Origin: Rosellinia necatrix
Lineage: Eukaryota > Ascomycota > Sordariomycetes > Xylariales > Xylariaceae
Direction of reading: 5' to 3'
NCBI GenBank assembly: GCA_021209875.1
Contig: JAGYVD010000005.1
Location: forward strand, 372,001 to 436,000
DNA length: 64,000 nt
A program made the position numbers and the translations under genes. This document shows, piece after piece, positions 24,501 through 37,438 of the stretch. The notes beneath the pieces are model-generated. The model was not told where the DNA came from, made no database searches, and saw nothing but the letters and a program-made list of their open reading frames with translations. The stretch's first letter is position 1. Every line of letters begins with the position of its first letter.

Positions 24501-25620
24501 GCGCTATACTGGGCGTGCTATTCTCGCGAACTGGGCGTATTCGATGTTATCATACAACGCCTTAGACGCCCTGGCCAGGAACCAGTAGCGGACTACAGCC
24601 TAGCTCTACACGCAGCGGCGGCTCGGGGTATGGATGATATGTTGGGCCTGCTCCTGGTATTCGGGGCGGACCCGACATGTCTTGACAGGAATAATTGGTC
24701 TGTCTATGAGATTGCCAAGGAGTACATGGCTACCGAGACCTTGATCAAGAAATTGCCAGTTGTAGAACTTCAGTCGCGACGAGACGGCTTAAAACGTCCC
24801 ACCTCCTGGGACCGACTGGAAACTCACAAGCAAGTGAACGTTTCTGATGATGGTTTGACGATAACACTGAAAAGTATGTCTGCCCCTCCCCTCCCCTTTT
24901 TTTTTTTTTTTTACTTTTTTGAGATATTTCAAAATAGGTACCGGATCGGCTGACTTTTCCCCAAAAGGCTTTTTGGGCCCTGACAATGCGGCGAGCGCCC
25001 GAAGCGACTTCTGTATGCCAAACGACGTCGCTGTCTACTATTTCGAAGTCACAATTGAAAAGCTGGCGCTACAGGATGGGGAAACAAACGCCGAGGTCGG
25101 TGTGGGCTTCTGCGAAGAGCATGTGTCCCTGGATCGGATGGTCGGATTGGATGATGGATCGTGGGGTTATCATGCGGATGACGGCATTCTACGTGTGGGC
25201 AATCGCACATCCGACGATATTGAATATGGTGCATATGGCGAGGGCACTACCATTGGATGTGGAGTTGACTTCCGCGATCATACGGCCTTTTTTACTAAGA
25301 ACGGGGAGCTTTTAGGTATGTACCTGCTGAGCTTCTTAGTGGGCTTTCCCATCCAATCTTCCCATCCAATCGGCGTACTACAACTATCGCGCCCTACCAA
25401 ACTTCCGGGATTCTCTTACTTATCGTTTGATATAGGTAACGGTTGTCTGGATGTCCGTGGCAAGTTGTATCCAGCTGTTTCGTTCGGTCACAACATAGCC
25501 GCGGGTTCCAGCATGTTCGTAAATTTCGGCGGGAACCCCGAAGTCAAGTTTAAATATGACATGCCGAGCAATCAGCATCAAGTTAGGCCGAGAGACCGAC
25601 ACGTGAGAAGAGGAGCCTAA
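18561..25620 (+). CDS. giant NLR-like protein: hydrolase-like / NACHT-like / ankyrin / SPRY
   Basis: Proposed exons: 18561-18577, 18655-18854, 18933-19007, 19064-19354, 19425-19584, 19678-20087, 20133-24873, 24938-25315 and 25436-25620, about 2150 residues. The N-terminal part resembles the alpha/beta-hydrolase module of fungal NLRs (TLIFIGYGVGGLLLRQ, then GLLVFFGTPHRKAP), but the nucleophile position reads G-Y-G-V-G, so no serine. The NACHT-like part has VLHIMGRPDSGTTNL, a P-loop in which Lys is replaced by Thr, and FLIRNIDLL where Walker B acids are expected, followed by a winged-helix-like LPLTHDALY region. From about 21350 on there are some 25 divergent ankyrin repeats (for example TPLHIAARHGHDTIIRFLVARGA). 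The end is a SPRY domain (VGVGFCEE, DGSWGYHADDG, IGCGVDFRDHTAFFTKNG, GKLYPAVSFG, FVNFGGNPEVKF). Probable role: cytosolic recognition or scaffold. The total length leaves one surplus base, located to a G6 run at 18832-18837. Confidence 0.75.
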
Positions 25621-25917
25621 CGCGTACGTGATCCAAGCCGTTGGGAACATGAGGCGAGAGTTGGTCAAATACATATGAAGGAAGATGGACCGTTGTGGGG
25701 GACTGGTAGATATTGTGTATGAAAGCATTTCATAATGGAGCTGGGGAGCTGTAGCCTAGCCATTACCTTGTAGCTCCGGAATCCGGATTGCCTACATAAA
25801 CATCACGCGATGACGGGGACAGAACTCTTGACACGATTTCACTGAGGTTTGATATTCTATTCAAATCTAATATTTATTACAGTGTATGCCGCGTGCAAGA
25901 AATAATCTAGACGACAG

Positions 25918-26404
25918 TCAGCTTACCCCCACCGTAAGCGACGGCTTCCTTAAAAAGGAGACTAACACGCTTTTAGGGTCGACTATGTCCATGGTAAGGA
26001 TTTCCATTTGCGTAAAAGAAGGGTGACGGGAATGCTTGGAACGAGTGAAAAGACGGTTAAGGAACGGGCTATCGTGAAGTTCGTTATTTTTATATGATAT
26101 ATCAACGCGAAGAGAAGCATACCGTCCCGAGCGCGCGATATGTACGAGCATAAAACTAAGAGGTCCTCCTAGCCGTTGTCATGATCCTAGATTCTTCGCG
26201 CTTTGCTGCGGACTTCCCAGCTTACCTGCTTCGCATTTCCCTTGCGGAGTGAGATGATCCCGCCCACAGCCTCGACGTCAGGGTCAGTTTCTTCGAGTGC
26301 GACGGCAACTTGATTACTGCTGTGAAGTTGGTGTCACTGGTTCGTATGGCCGGAGTCTCACTCCCCGTATAGAACGAATATGACCACCCCCGGCTTGGCA
26401 CCAT
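25918..26404 (-). other. possible coding remnant
   Basis: Minus-strand reading gives DTNFTAVIKL, then after a frame change VALEETDPDVEAVGGIISL and KGNAKQ up to a good GTAAGC donor near 26226. A second protein-like frame (77 codons, 26151-25918) begins after a CTTAG acceptor. The pattern suggests a two-exon gene fragment with a frameshift; no family recognised. Confidence 0.2.
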
Positions 26405-26599
26405 TTATGGTATGATGATGAGTTTCAATCCGAACGGAGTAATACAACGACTCCCACGCATTAAGGCTAACCATCCAGTACGAGTAATGCAATAGATTCA
26501 TCAACATAACCTCCGGCCTACATAGGGGCCAATGGGCTGTTTCATACCATTACACTCTTAGAGCTTGAAGATGTCGGCTAGGGTCTTCTAAAATCTCGT

Positions 26600-27350
26600 C
26601 CATGCGATTAGGTAGCGCACACGCTGATGCGGGCCTCATCATCGCACCCCTTGCGGAACTAACCCAGCGTCCGGGATCAACTGGCTACGTAGCCTTCCCC
26701 GCCACGCGCATGGCGCCGTCGACGTCCTTGGCACCGTGCCATAGCACCAGCCAGCCGGCCGGGGTCCCACGCGCAGATCCTCCAGTGCGTGCGTGCATGC
26801 GTGCATGCGTGCGTGCGTGCAGGCAGGGCCAGGGCCGGGGCGCTTACGGCCAGCAGCCGCCCGAGATTGCCCCCGTGAATGGATGGCGAAGCGCCGCAAC
26901 GCCCGAGGTGGTCGGCGAGGCGGAGCGCGTCGTCGGCCCGGGAACGAGAGAGCAGGTTGCGCGGCCCGGGGTGCGCGGTCGACCCGCCGAAGCCCCCGCC
27001 CGGCCGCGTGACGCCGGCCCGACCACGGCGATGCCCGCGCCTCGACGCCGCCTCGTGGGACGGTGCGCCCTCGTCGTGGGTGGTGCCCGGGAAGCCGCGG
27101 AAGGAGAGGGCGGTCGGCCGGTCGGGCGCGGGCGCTGTAGGCCGTGTAGCTGGGCGCCCGCCCCGTCCGGGAGCGCGAGGGATCGGTCTTGCGACATGGG
27201 GGGCTCAATCAATCATACAAAGTGGCCGAACCGAATCGAACCAACCGAACCCCATTTCGTCGTTCGAGGTTTTGGTAGGTACTTAGCTCATCCTCCTGCG
27301 GTTGCCTGCCTACATACCTGGTCCCCCCCCTAAACTCGGGTAATCATCGC
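26600..27350. other. GC-rich patch with competing long ORFs
   Basis: Composition rises sharply compared with both flanks, and because stops are rare, long frames appear in several registers (243 codons on plus; 189 and 122 on minus). None has a recognisable motif. The minus register with RADDALRLADHLGR and IHGGNLGRLLAVSAP looks most protein-like. I cannot decide between a diverged gene and chance. Confidence 0.35.
26786..26824. repeat. GTGC/ATGC microsatellite
   Basis: Alternating GTGC and ATGC tetranucleotides within the GC-rich patch. Confidence 0.7.
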
Positions 27351-28444
27351 ACCGGCCGCCGCCGACCCGAGAAACAGGACGGACGGTGCTGTCTGCAAAG
27401 GTGTGTTGTTCGTGCTCGAGTGGGCAGCTATTTATAGAAATTAGGGAGATATAGTCAAGCGTACCTATCTCGGCTTACCGCGGGAGATGTACGAAATCAC
27501 CGTGGAGAAGGCCTCCTGCTGACATTGCCCACGCTGATAAATTAAGCAGTTTGGATTTCACGACGTAACCTAGAGCTGGGACGACAATGCAACGGCGCCA
27601 CTATCAACAGTTCCCCCACAAAAAGTAAACCAAGCGAAAGAGGCAGTGATGCGCAAGGTTCATGTGAATTTAACTGGGATGAGTTCCAACTGCGACAATC
27701 CTCCGGCTGCTAGAACCTAGAAATAGAGGCAGGTATCGAAATTAATATCCCTGTTGCTTGCCTAGGGGTCTACGAAGGGATGCCTTAAATTGCAATGCGA
27801 TAGATAGCCCTTTGGACTTCATGAATGCAGCGCTAGGAGGGTAGCGAATACGTTTGTTCGTATTTCGGTACTTATTAATATTCTCCGTCGGCCCTACCCG
27901 CTATAAAGCCTTTCTCTGATCTACATTTGGCATTTCTTCCTAATGCTGGATGGGCGAGGTGTAATTGGGCTCTGACGAAATGCTGTGTCATGGTAGCGAT
28001 CACATCAAATTATATTGTCCGGCCATGCTATAAACCCCATTAAAATCAATATAACACTGCGATTATGTACCTGCTTACAGGTAAAAATACACACGTTCAT
28101 GAATTAATACGTCGAAAACCTGAGGTCTACATGAGTATATGTATAGCATGCCCCTTTTACAGTCTGCTTTACGGGTGGCTGCTAGAATAATCCGAATACT
28201 TAAACTCGGTTTACCCAACTCCAAACATTTCACGCTTACATATGGATATGGGTACCTACCTACCTTGGTGTTTATTACCTAACTTTAGGTAGTATTCCCT
28301 CTGGACCGCATTACCCGCCGGCTTTTGGGACTGGAAAATGCCCAGTAGGGCTGCGTCAGGACCTGAGACTAACAGGGATTTGCAGCTGTAGCTAATTCCT
28401 ACGAACGTGATCCCGTACTATCTCTTAACTAGTTTTAAATCCTG

Positions 28445-28445
<1 letters not shown>

Positions 28446-28475
<30 letters not shown>

Positions 28476-28481
28476 CATACA
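28446..28481. repeat. (ACAT)n microsatellite
   Basis: Nine perfect ACAT units. Confidence 0.9.
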
Positions 28482-29851
28482 TTAGATCTAGCCCGTTCCC
28501 ACGAGCTATATGAGGGCGCAAAGCGCCTCCTCATTCTTATGATTGCCTAACTCAGTAATGTAGAGTTGCTAAAACTAGACACAGCGAACTGGGAGTTGCC
28601 CCATATTCCGCGCTCGGGCGACTGCGCTATTTTCTATTTCCCTTGGAGCTCCTGTGGCGTTTATGTATGTATACGCAATGGATGGGGGCGATCGCATCCA
28701 TTCCGAGAGGGGTGCATTGCTGCACGTGGTAGTTGGAACTGTGCATATCAAGCAAGCTATAGCGAGCGGGCTGAGTGGGCAGAGCGGGCAGGTAGGGTGA
28801 AACACGCCCAAAGAAACTGTTCGAGGCGAGATGGATCAGGCCCTGGTAGGCCAGATGTCTCTCTCTGGTGTTTCCGCTTTAGGCTGCAACCAGTAACTCC
28901 AGTAGTGTAACTAACTAACTGCCTGACATGACATGCGAGTTACAGGCATCTATTACAAGTATATCTGCTTGGTGGGTCAGGCATATCGCGCTCCTTTAGG
29001 TGTGGTATACATACTCTTTGAGATAGAGAGACTGCATGTGTTATGTGTTATAGGCTCTTTGATAGGCTCTACTACTTCTAAGGCACCTTTCATGACTCGA
29101 GGGAGCAGTCTTTCGTGTAGAGGTTTCGCCTGCCTTTGAAGAGGGTTTGAGGTGAAAAGACTTGTAATGGACTGGTCAACTGGGCAGGTATTTCACATTT
29201 CAGACTGGGCCGTCGGGTGTGATGTAATCTGGGGGTAGTGTAGTTATACCTACACTACCTAGGTAGTTATACTAGTGTAAGATTGGTGGATGACCGTGCA
29301 TGAATTACTGTCAAAATACAATGCTCTTATGTACCCACATTAAACCTGCCGCGCTAGCGTGCTCAGTTAGATGAGTCCCCTGTTGTCCGGTGATCTTGGC
29401 CTCTGAATTCCCCTGGCCGAGCCCCTGGTGCTTCCCACGCTCTAGTGGGGTCGGCGTGGTCGGATTTCCTCAGACTTTCTGACTTTCTGTAATATCAACC
29501 TCTTGTTGGCTTGTGATCTTAAATCTTAACCATGCGACAACAACCCGACTCGAGATAACCAACTGTCGGAAGAGCCTGCAAAGCCGCTGCTCCACGCCCC
29601 TCGGGATACGCGCCGATCACTGTCTTTGACCAGGGCTGGACGAAGACATTCTTTGGCCACTTTTCGACCAGTTGCAGACGCCTGGACAATGCGCTTTGTG
29701 GTCGCCTGAACAATCCGCATTCTGCCTGACATAATGAAACCTTCATGCGCTTTGTAATCGGCCTCAACTACTTTACCCTCGACTCCTGCGGCCCTGAAAG
29801 CCTCGATCCATCGACCGCCGTTGCTCTGATATCATGAGTCCTGCGACTGCC

Positions 29852-29858
29852 TATATAA
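29852..29858 (+). promoter_or_regulatory. possible TATA box of the Hook gene
   Basis: CTATATAAC about 205 bp before the Hook ATG, followed by a C-rich leader that ends CACCATG. Confidence 0.35.
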
Positions 29859-30060
29859 CACACATCTCCAGAGCAGCAACCGCAGTCCGCCCTTAACCGG
29901 CTCCCCCCACAGTCCCTTGCCTCCTTTACCTACTTTGCCTATCCCCCGTCTCGTTTGCGACGCCCCGGCAACCTGGGGCCCATCTGTCACGCCGACGACA
30001 TATCTCGCCCATAACTAACCCCACGACCACCGACACTGCGTAGTCTCACCCGCCGGCACC

Positions 30061-33000
30061 ATGATACCGTCAATGAATCTGCAGGCCACCCATATGGCCC
30101 TGCTCGAATGGGTATGTATCTCTCCTCTTATTTTCCCCTTTTCCCTCTCCCTTCCCCTTTCCCCTTCCCCTTCCCCCCCCCCTTTCCCTTTGTATTCATC
30201 ACTCGAGATCGGAAAGTTAGCTAACATGATGATTTGTACAGGCAAATGCCATGATCCACGAATTCGCGCCCGAGCGCGAGGCGACCCTGAAAGCGAAGAA
30301 ACTGGAACATCTCTTCGACGCCGCCTTCTTCTCCGCTCTGCTCAAGATACTGGACCCGGCCTATGACCCTACGCGGCTCGAAGAAAGCCTGAAAGCAGGT
30401 GGCGAGACTAGGAGAAGCATGCACGTTATTCACAAAAGCCTCATCGCATTTTCGCGGAGAGAATGTTCCAAGATAGATCCTATGATCAAACTGATCGATT
30501 TCCAGGCGCTGGATAGAGACCCAACGAGGGTAGGAGTGTCTGAGGTGAATACCCCTCCACGTTCTCCAAGCCCCTCTTCGTTCCAGATTTCGCCCGGTCT
30601 CCTTCCATCTCCCTATCGGCACTCCCCGGAACGCCGACACTATGCTAAAACCTACTTACAGGTCCTGCTGGTATTTTTATGTGGTGCTTGTTTCCACTCC
30701 GACAACAACCGATACATCCAGCTGGTTCAAGGGTTGGATGCAAAATATCAGTCCTCTATCTTTCGAGTCCTCAGTGAAGTTGACGAACGATTCAACGGAG
30801 ACACTGCTCCCACCGATAGCGATACTGCCACCACTGCTGATACCCCGAGAACAGATGCCGATCTTGCACACGAGGCTGCCATAGCCGATCTGCAACGCGA
30901 GGCTGAGGAAGCCAAACGGCAGGCCGGTGGCTTACGATTGCGATTAGATCGCCTCCAGGATAACTATGATGAACTCGTTAGGAAGCACGAAGAGTTGCAA
31001 GACGAAAATGAGCATCTCCACAAACAAATTGAATCGGAGGCGGGTAACTTCGATCGGCACCGGCTCCAACGGCATTTGAAGGAGAACGAGGCGCTCATCG
31101 CGAATTTGGAGAATGAAAGAAATGCCCTGATGGAAGATAGGGAGCGCCTTCTAAAAGACAAGGCTCGCCTGGAGGCCATGGCGCAAAAGGCAGAGTTGCT
31201 TATCGACGAGAACCAAGAACTCAAGGCCAGGAACGAGGAGCTGTCTAAAAAGGCCAACATGGCCGACAACTTGCGCAAAAAGGTCGAAGCATCAAAGCAT
31301 CTCGAAGCTGAACTAAGCTCGCTACGCAACGATAGGATGGATCTTGCCAAGACCTATGACCAGCTCACCCACGCCAATTCAAAGATCGAGACACTCAAAC
31401 GAGAAAGCGAGGCATATGCCTCCAAGATGCAGGGATATGAGATCGACATAGCCAACATGAGGGATCAGAAGCTGGCGTTAGTGTCGCAAAACCAAGACAT
31501 GATGATACGCCTAGGTGAGTTGGAACAGAGGAGTCAGCTTGATGAAGCTGTAGTGAGGGATCTCCAGGAGAAGGTCCTGATGCTAGATCCCTCGGCGGTC
31601 ATGGATGACCCGTTAGCTGGTCGACCTACGTCCCTCGAAGACGAGCTGAATGATTCGGGCAACACGGTCACTATGAGAAATCTCGAGGTGCAGAGGCTTC
31701 AAGCAGAAAATGCAGTTTTGAAAAGCACCATTGGCTCGGAGACCGACAAGGGCCAGTTGGTTCAGGAGATGGAAGATCTGCGTGCCTCACGTCAAGCCAT
31801 CCAGGAGAAATATAACGATATGCTAGAGAAACACACAGTCGGCCAGAAGCAGATCGACTCCCTCATCCAAAACTTGAGCGGGAAAGGGTTAGTTGAGATC
31901 ATAGAAGCCTGTTACGATAATGTCCCGGGCTCTCAATGGCTAATGTCAGATTATTTCAGAGAAGAGGCATATTCGAATCTACGGACACAGGTACTTGCTG
32001 AACAAAGTCGCTCCAAGCACTTCGAAAGGCAAAACGAACTTCTCAAGGAACAACTTGCCGACAAGGAGCGCGCTTTGTTAGAAGCTCGCGGCGACTGTAA
32101 GGCGATCTTCGTGGAGTACGTCTTGACTGGAAATGCTGACAATGCCGATAAAGTTGCTGCCGTAGAAAAGTCCAGCCTGGACGCTCTCACGGAATTGAAG
32201 CACACCGATGGTATGATTGCGGTCTCACTCCGCGCGGAACTTGAAGTCGAGCGAAAGAGGTATAAGTTGTTGAAAGACGAATCGGAGGCCATGCAAAAAC
32301 AACTTCTATCCACCTTCATCGAGAAAGACGAACTTCGCCGCGAAGCCGAGCATGCCAACCGAGAACTTCAAAAAGCAGCCGATGGGCAGACTGTCAGTAC
32401 AGACTTTATCAAACAATCCGAGAAGATGGAGAAGCTCCGGACTCGCTACAAGCAGCTACAACAGGTGAGTTCCCATTCTTCAAGTTCACCTGACGAGGAT
32501 GACTCGGATGCTGTCTGCGTGAGTGAAAGGCGCCAGACCATATGGGAGAGTTTTGGCCCCTGGTTTGCGAAATCGCCCAAGTCTCCTGAAAGCGGGTTTC
32601 ACCCCTACCAGGCCGAGGCTAGTGGTTCAGTGACCGTGCCTAGCCGCCCTGTTTCGAGCATATCATCTGGTGGCTACTCAACGGCCGTACCCAGCCGTCC
32701 TGATTCAAGTGTATCATCTGGTGGCGGCAGTTATTCGGTGACCGTACCCAGCCGTGCTGTTTCGAGCGTATCTTCTCGTGGCGGTAATTCCACCAATCCT
32801 CACTTAGAAAACATGTCGCCTACCGTAACGTTTACCAGCCCGAGGGATTCTCCAGGTCTAGGGAAGGAAGGATCTAAAGCTTGGCATCGCTGGCTCAGGA
32901 TTGGATCTCCGCGTCAGGGCTCGGGTTCGGGTTCGAGTTCGAGCGGCGCTTGAATCGTCATCTGTTTCCTTGTCAATCATGCGTCACCCAAAGTGCGTTA

Positions 33001-33594
33001 CTGACAATATTTACTCCCAACTAGCAATTCGAACAATCCGATCTAAAGAACCGCGAACTCGAACGGACGCTTAGATCTGTCCGCAATGGATCAGAGGCCA
33101 GTGCACAAAAGGTAGGTAGTTCTCTTATAAGGTCCGGCCTGGCGCAACTGAGATACTGGGTTCATGTGAATACATTATTACGATTTCTTAGCCTTGGGTG
33201 CCTCGCCCGAAAGCCTTCTTTTTCCTTCCCCTCGTTTCATATGTCGATTTAAAGTTCCTCGTATCATGTCGTGTTGCGTACAAGATTCTAAAGCAGAGAT
33301 CAGGCCCAGACAGACGAGATCATTAAGAACCTCCAACGCGAGAACGCGATGATTGCTACAGCATGGTATGATTTGTCAAGCAGGTTACAAAGCAATCATT
33401 TCGTCTTACAGAGGAGGAACGACGCGGCCAAAAGCTGGCTGAACAGACAAAGACAATTAGTCAATCGTGAGTACTTTTTCTCTTGATGGGTTATTCCTAG
33501 TAACACTTGGCCACGTTTACGCCCTTCGAGAAGGGTTCTTGCTGATTTAAGAAAACATGCTGATAATGGTTCGCCAGTCCCACCGCGGAGATAG
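30061..33594 (+). CDS. Hook-family dynein adaptor
   Basis: Six exons: 30061-30111, 30242-30529, 30662-32464, 33025-33111, 33304-33466 and 33578-33594, giving 802 residues (2409 nt). The N-terminal Hook domain begins HMALLEWANAMIHEF and continues through KIDPMIKLIDFQALDRDPTR and VLLVFLCGACFHSDNNRYI. A long coiled coil (about 190-700) follows. The C-terminal end RENAMIATAWYDLSSRLQ, SNHFVLQRRNDA and SWLNRQRQLVN is the conserved tail that in Aspergillus HookA is needed to bind early endosomes, while the N-terminal part contacts dynein/dynactin. Intron 2 (132 bp) is a stop-free multiple of three. Intron 3 (32465-33024, GTGAGT...CTAG) is open to a stop at 32953; retained, it would replace the cargo tail by a Ser/Pro-rich one. 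The start ATG has a CACC context. Confidence 0.88.
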
Positions 33595-34747
33595 GAACTT
33601 TCGCGAGCATAATGTGCGACCAGAAACATCTTGTGAGGTGATTGCTTTCTCTCTACGTTTAGACAGCGGTATGAATCATATGCCTCAATCCTCATATCGG
33701 GGATACGTGTAAATCGTTACACTCCTCCTAGCGTTGCACGAGACCAGCGTGCATAAAACCTGACTACCACTACTCTACTACTAATTATCTTCTCTACCCC
33801 TCCTCAGGTTGTTTCCTATGTTAGCCCTCGGGGTTACTAGTTCTGGTATCTGCACAAAGGAGAGCAGCATCATGTATAAAGGAATTCAGATATTTTTTCA
33901 CAGGCCTTCTTCGCTGTTCTAATTGGCAGTTGTATATAGATTTGCACTCGGCTTAGATTATACCCCTCTTTTCGAATATATCACTGGATATGCCCCAGAG
34001 GGGGGCCCCAGGGTTTTTTTTTTGCCTTTCTAATTTTGCTCGACATGTGAAAATGCGATGCTGTAGGGATTGTTTAATAAGGATCATGGTTTGGCACTCT
34101 TAACGGCCGAAGCCATGCAGGGTCTATTATGCCTCAGATTAAGACTTGTTAGGTATATCGCGCAATACCTAATACCCAATGGGGCGCCGACCTACTTTCA
34201 GAATTACAGCGGGTTTCTTTTTTTTCCTTTTTGTATCGATTACGGGCGGCTTATCGTTGCCGCCTACTGACAGACATCCTAATTCACTTCGCCCATTCGG
34301 ATTGACTGACCCGGATTAAAACCCAAGGACCAACAAGTCTTCAAGTTTACACAGTTTAGTAATCTTTGATTAGCCGCAGTTTTACATAGGCAACTAAAAA
34401 AACCGGGCGGAAGAAGTGGTAAGTATGGTACAAATCGTGATGGTTCCCCCATGTCCCCCCCTTCCCTCCTTTATCCCCGTACGCGGTTTCCCTAGCCCCC
34501 CCCTTTTTTTATTTGTCCAAAAATTGCTGGGGGCGCTGGATCGCAAGCCGAGAGCACACGTTCTATTTGATTTCCTTCGATGGCCATGTCTCATAAACAA
34601 GCGTCGTCCCATGATACCCGACCGTGCCCCCCCTTTCTCCTCTCATACTCGTTCTCATGATAAGATTGGGGTTTAACATGGGCCTTATTAGTTGCTGGAA
34701 GGCGACCCTTGGTTTGTCGAGCTACGTCATTTTTCTAGCAAACTAGT
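33595..34747. other. intergenic between convergent genes
   Basis: 3' flanks of the Hook gene (plus) and adenylate kinase (minus). Pyrimidine-rich stretches around 34440-34640; no gene recognised. Confidence 0.45.
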
Positions 34748-35839
<1,092 letters not shown>

Positions 35840-37438
35840 TGTGAATTCACGCGCGCGGGAGGGATATACGGCGGCCGGGCCGAGGCAGAGAGAGGGTCGG
35901 GAGGAAGGTGAAAGAACGAGGTGGAGGAGCTGCTGAGAGCTAATATACTGGGAGAGGTTTGAGTGAGATGAGCGAGATGAGTGGAGATTTGGATGAGGCG
36001 GGAAAGGAGAGAGAAGAAGGAAAAGAAAGGGAAAAGGGAAAGGCGAGGAAGCTCCGAACGTGAAGGTTGCGAGGTCGGGCTTGTCAACTAAAGTAAGTTT
36101 CCAGACGGCAGATCAAATGGACGAACAGATTGCGACAAAAATGTAGCCTACCAAAAACACCACTATTACAGTAACAGCCGCCCCTACAGGCACATGCAGC
36201 GGACCCAATTGGGCCTCTTGACTGGCCACAGCCGGCCAAACCGGGTGGGGCCCTCGGCGTGGATGAGGTCTTTAGTGGCTTCTTTTTCCTTGGGTGTCAC
36301 TACCTGGGAAGTTCCATCTACCCGTAGTAAGGGCCTAACTAGCTTAGGTAGGTACCGTCTCTAAGGCTGTCCCTACGAGCTGTACCTACGGGCTGTACCT
36401 ACTTGTCCGGCCAGCGTTTCGGCTCGGCTATTGAGCCATCGTCAAGCTTTTACACTAAAACTTCCTAGCTCGACTACTATTCCTTATCGACCCGGTAGAC
36501 CGACATCACATATGCCGGAGTGCAACCTGTTCTCTTTTTTGTTTTTGTTTTTTTGGGGTTTTTTGTGTTTTTTTTTTGTGTTTTTTGTGTTTTTTGTCGG
36601 TTTGTTTTTAGCCTCCTCCTCGCGACCCGGTAGAAGAACTAGTAGGTATAAAAAAGAAGATGGAATAGCGTGAAAAGAGGAGAAAGTATGATTTGACCCA
36701 TGACTGCCCAGGTTGCCCAGATACTCCGGCTTTGAGCCAATGGGTTGGGGGAGAGGAGCCGTCTTAGTAAACGAGAGAGCTCCATTTACTCAGCTCCTCG
36801 ATCTTCACGAGCGCTGCAGAAATCCAACCCGTTTGCTAAACGTTTTATATCCGTCTAAGCGGAAACTCTCCTCTTAGCTATTTATATTATCCACATGGCA
36901 GTCAGCATGAAAATTATCCTCTGTTGCGCGCTTGTAATTGCATTTGCCATTCCAAATACTCCGCTGTTCGCCCCTTAGTCATCTGTTCTATTTAGGACCC
37001 TTGGACGTCTCTTATCTTGGGTAACTCCGACCGTGTGTGCCTGCAGATGCAAGCAGCGTGGAGGCACAGGGGGATGGGAAATGCGCCACACTAGCCACAC
37101 TAGCCACACTAGCCATACTACACCGCTTTAGCCTCACCTCCCGCTTACGTAGTAGACCTGATTCCGACCGCGGGGCAATCTCTAGTTATGGACCTCCACT
37201 AGAAACTCGATGCGCTAATCCAAAACAGGGATTAAGCTTGCCCGGGATTTCGTGACAAGGCAGCCTCATAGTTACGACACACAGCTACTACAGCCTTCCT
37301 CCAGCTATCACCAAGCGCCAAACAATCCAATCTCCCATACACAACAAAACCGCCCACCACTCTCCCTATCTCCCACCGTACTGACGCAGGCGAAAATAAG
37401 ACCCTAGCCCCGCCAACAACAAGGCCCTCGCCTTTACG
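35840..37438. other. divergent promoter region adk1/rpn8
   Basis: About 1.6 kb between two divergently transcribed housekeeping genes. It holds a T-rich run (36535-36610) and a 9-bp tandem repeat at 37086-37121. No coding frame supported. Confidence 0.5.
37086..37121. repeat. 9-bp tandem repeat CCACACTAG
   Basis: Three exact units and one degenerate unit, about 320 bp upstream of rpn8. Confidence 0.75.

Larger units (their letters stand above)
25621..29851. other. long mostly noncoding interval
   Basis: More than 4 kb between the giant NLR and the Hook gene. It contains a weak coding-like stretch on minus (25918-26404), a GC-rich patch (26600-27350), a GTGC/ATGC microsatellite and an (ACAT)n microsatellite. 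Other ORFs (28566-28910, 28933-29139, 29519-29767) carry no domain or signal. Confidence 0.4.

Noticed and set aside
20136..24953. A 1605-codon frame as an independent ankyrin gene
   Set aside because: It has no ATG near its left end, is in frame with exons upstream through a GT-AG intron, and its 3' end (a poly-Phe tail) is read-through of an intron at 24874-24937.
26602..27333. 243-codon plus frame in the GC-rich patch as a gene
   Set aside because: Arg/Ala/Pro-biased, carries a microsatellite (RACMRACVRACR), no domain; equal-length frames exist on the other strand.
28446..28481. (ACAT)n as telomere-like or CRISPR-like repeat
   Set aside because: Plain tetranucleotide microsatellite; there are no spacers and the unit is not telomeric. 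No CRISPR array is expected or seen in this eukaryotic window.
32465..32953. Taking the longest frame as the normal Hook C-terminus
   Set aside because: The spliced alternative yields the conserved family tail, has clean donor and acceptor sites and keeps total length divisible by three; the long frame is kept only as a possible isoform.
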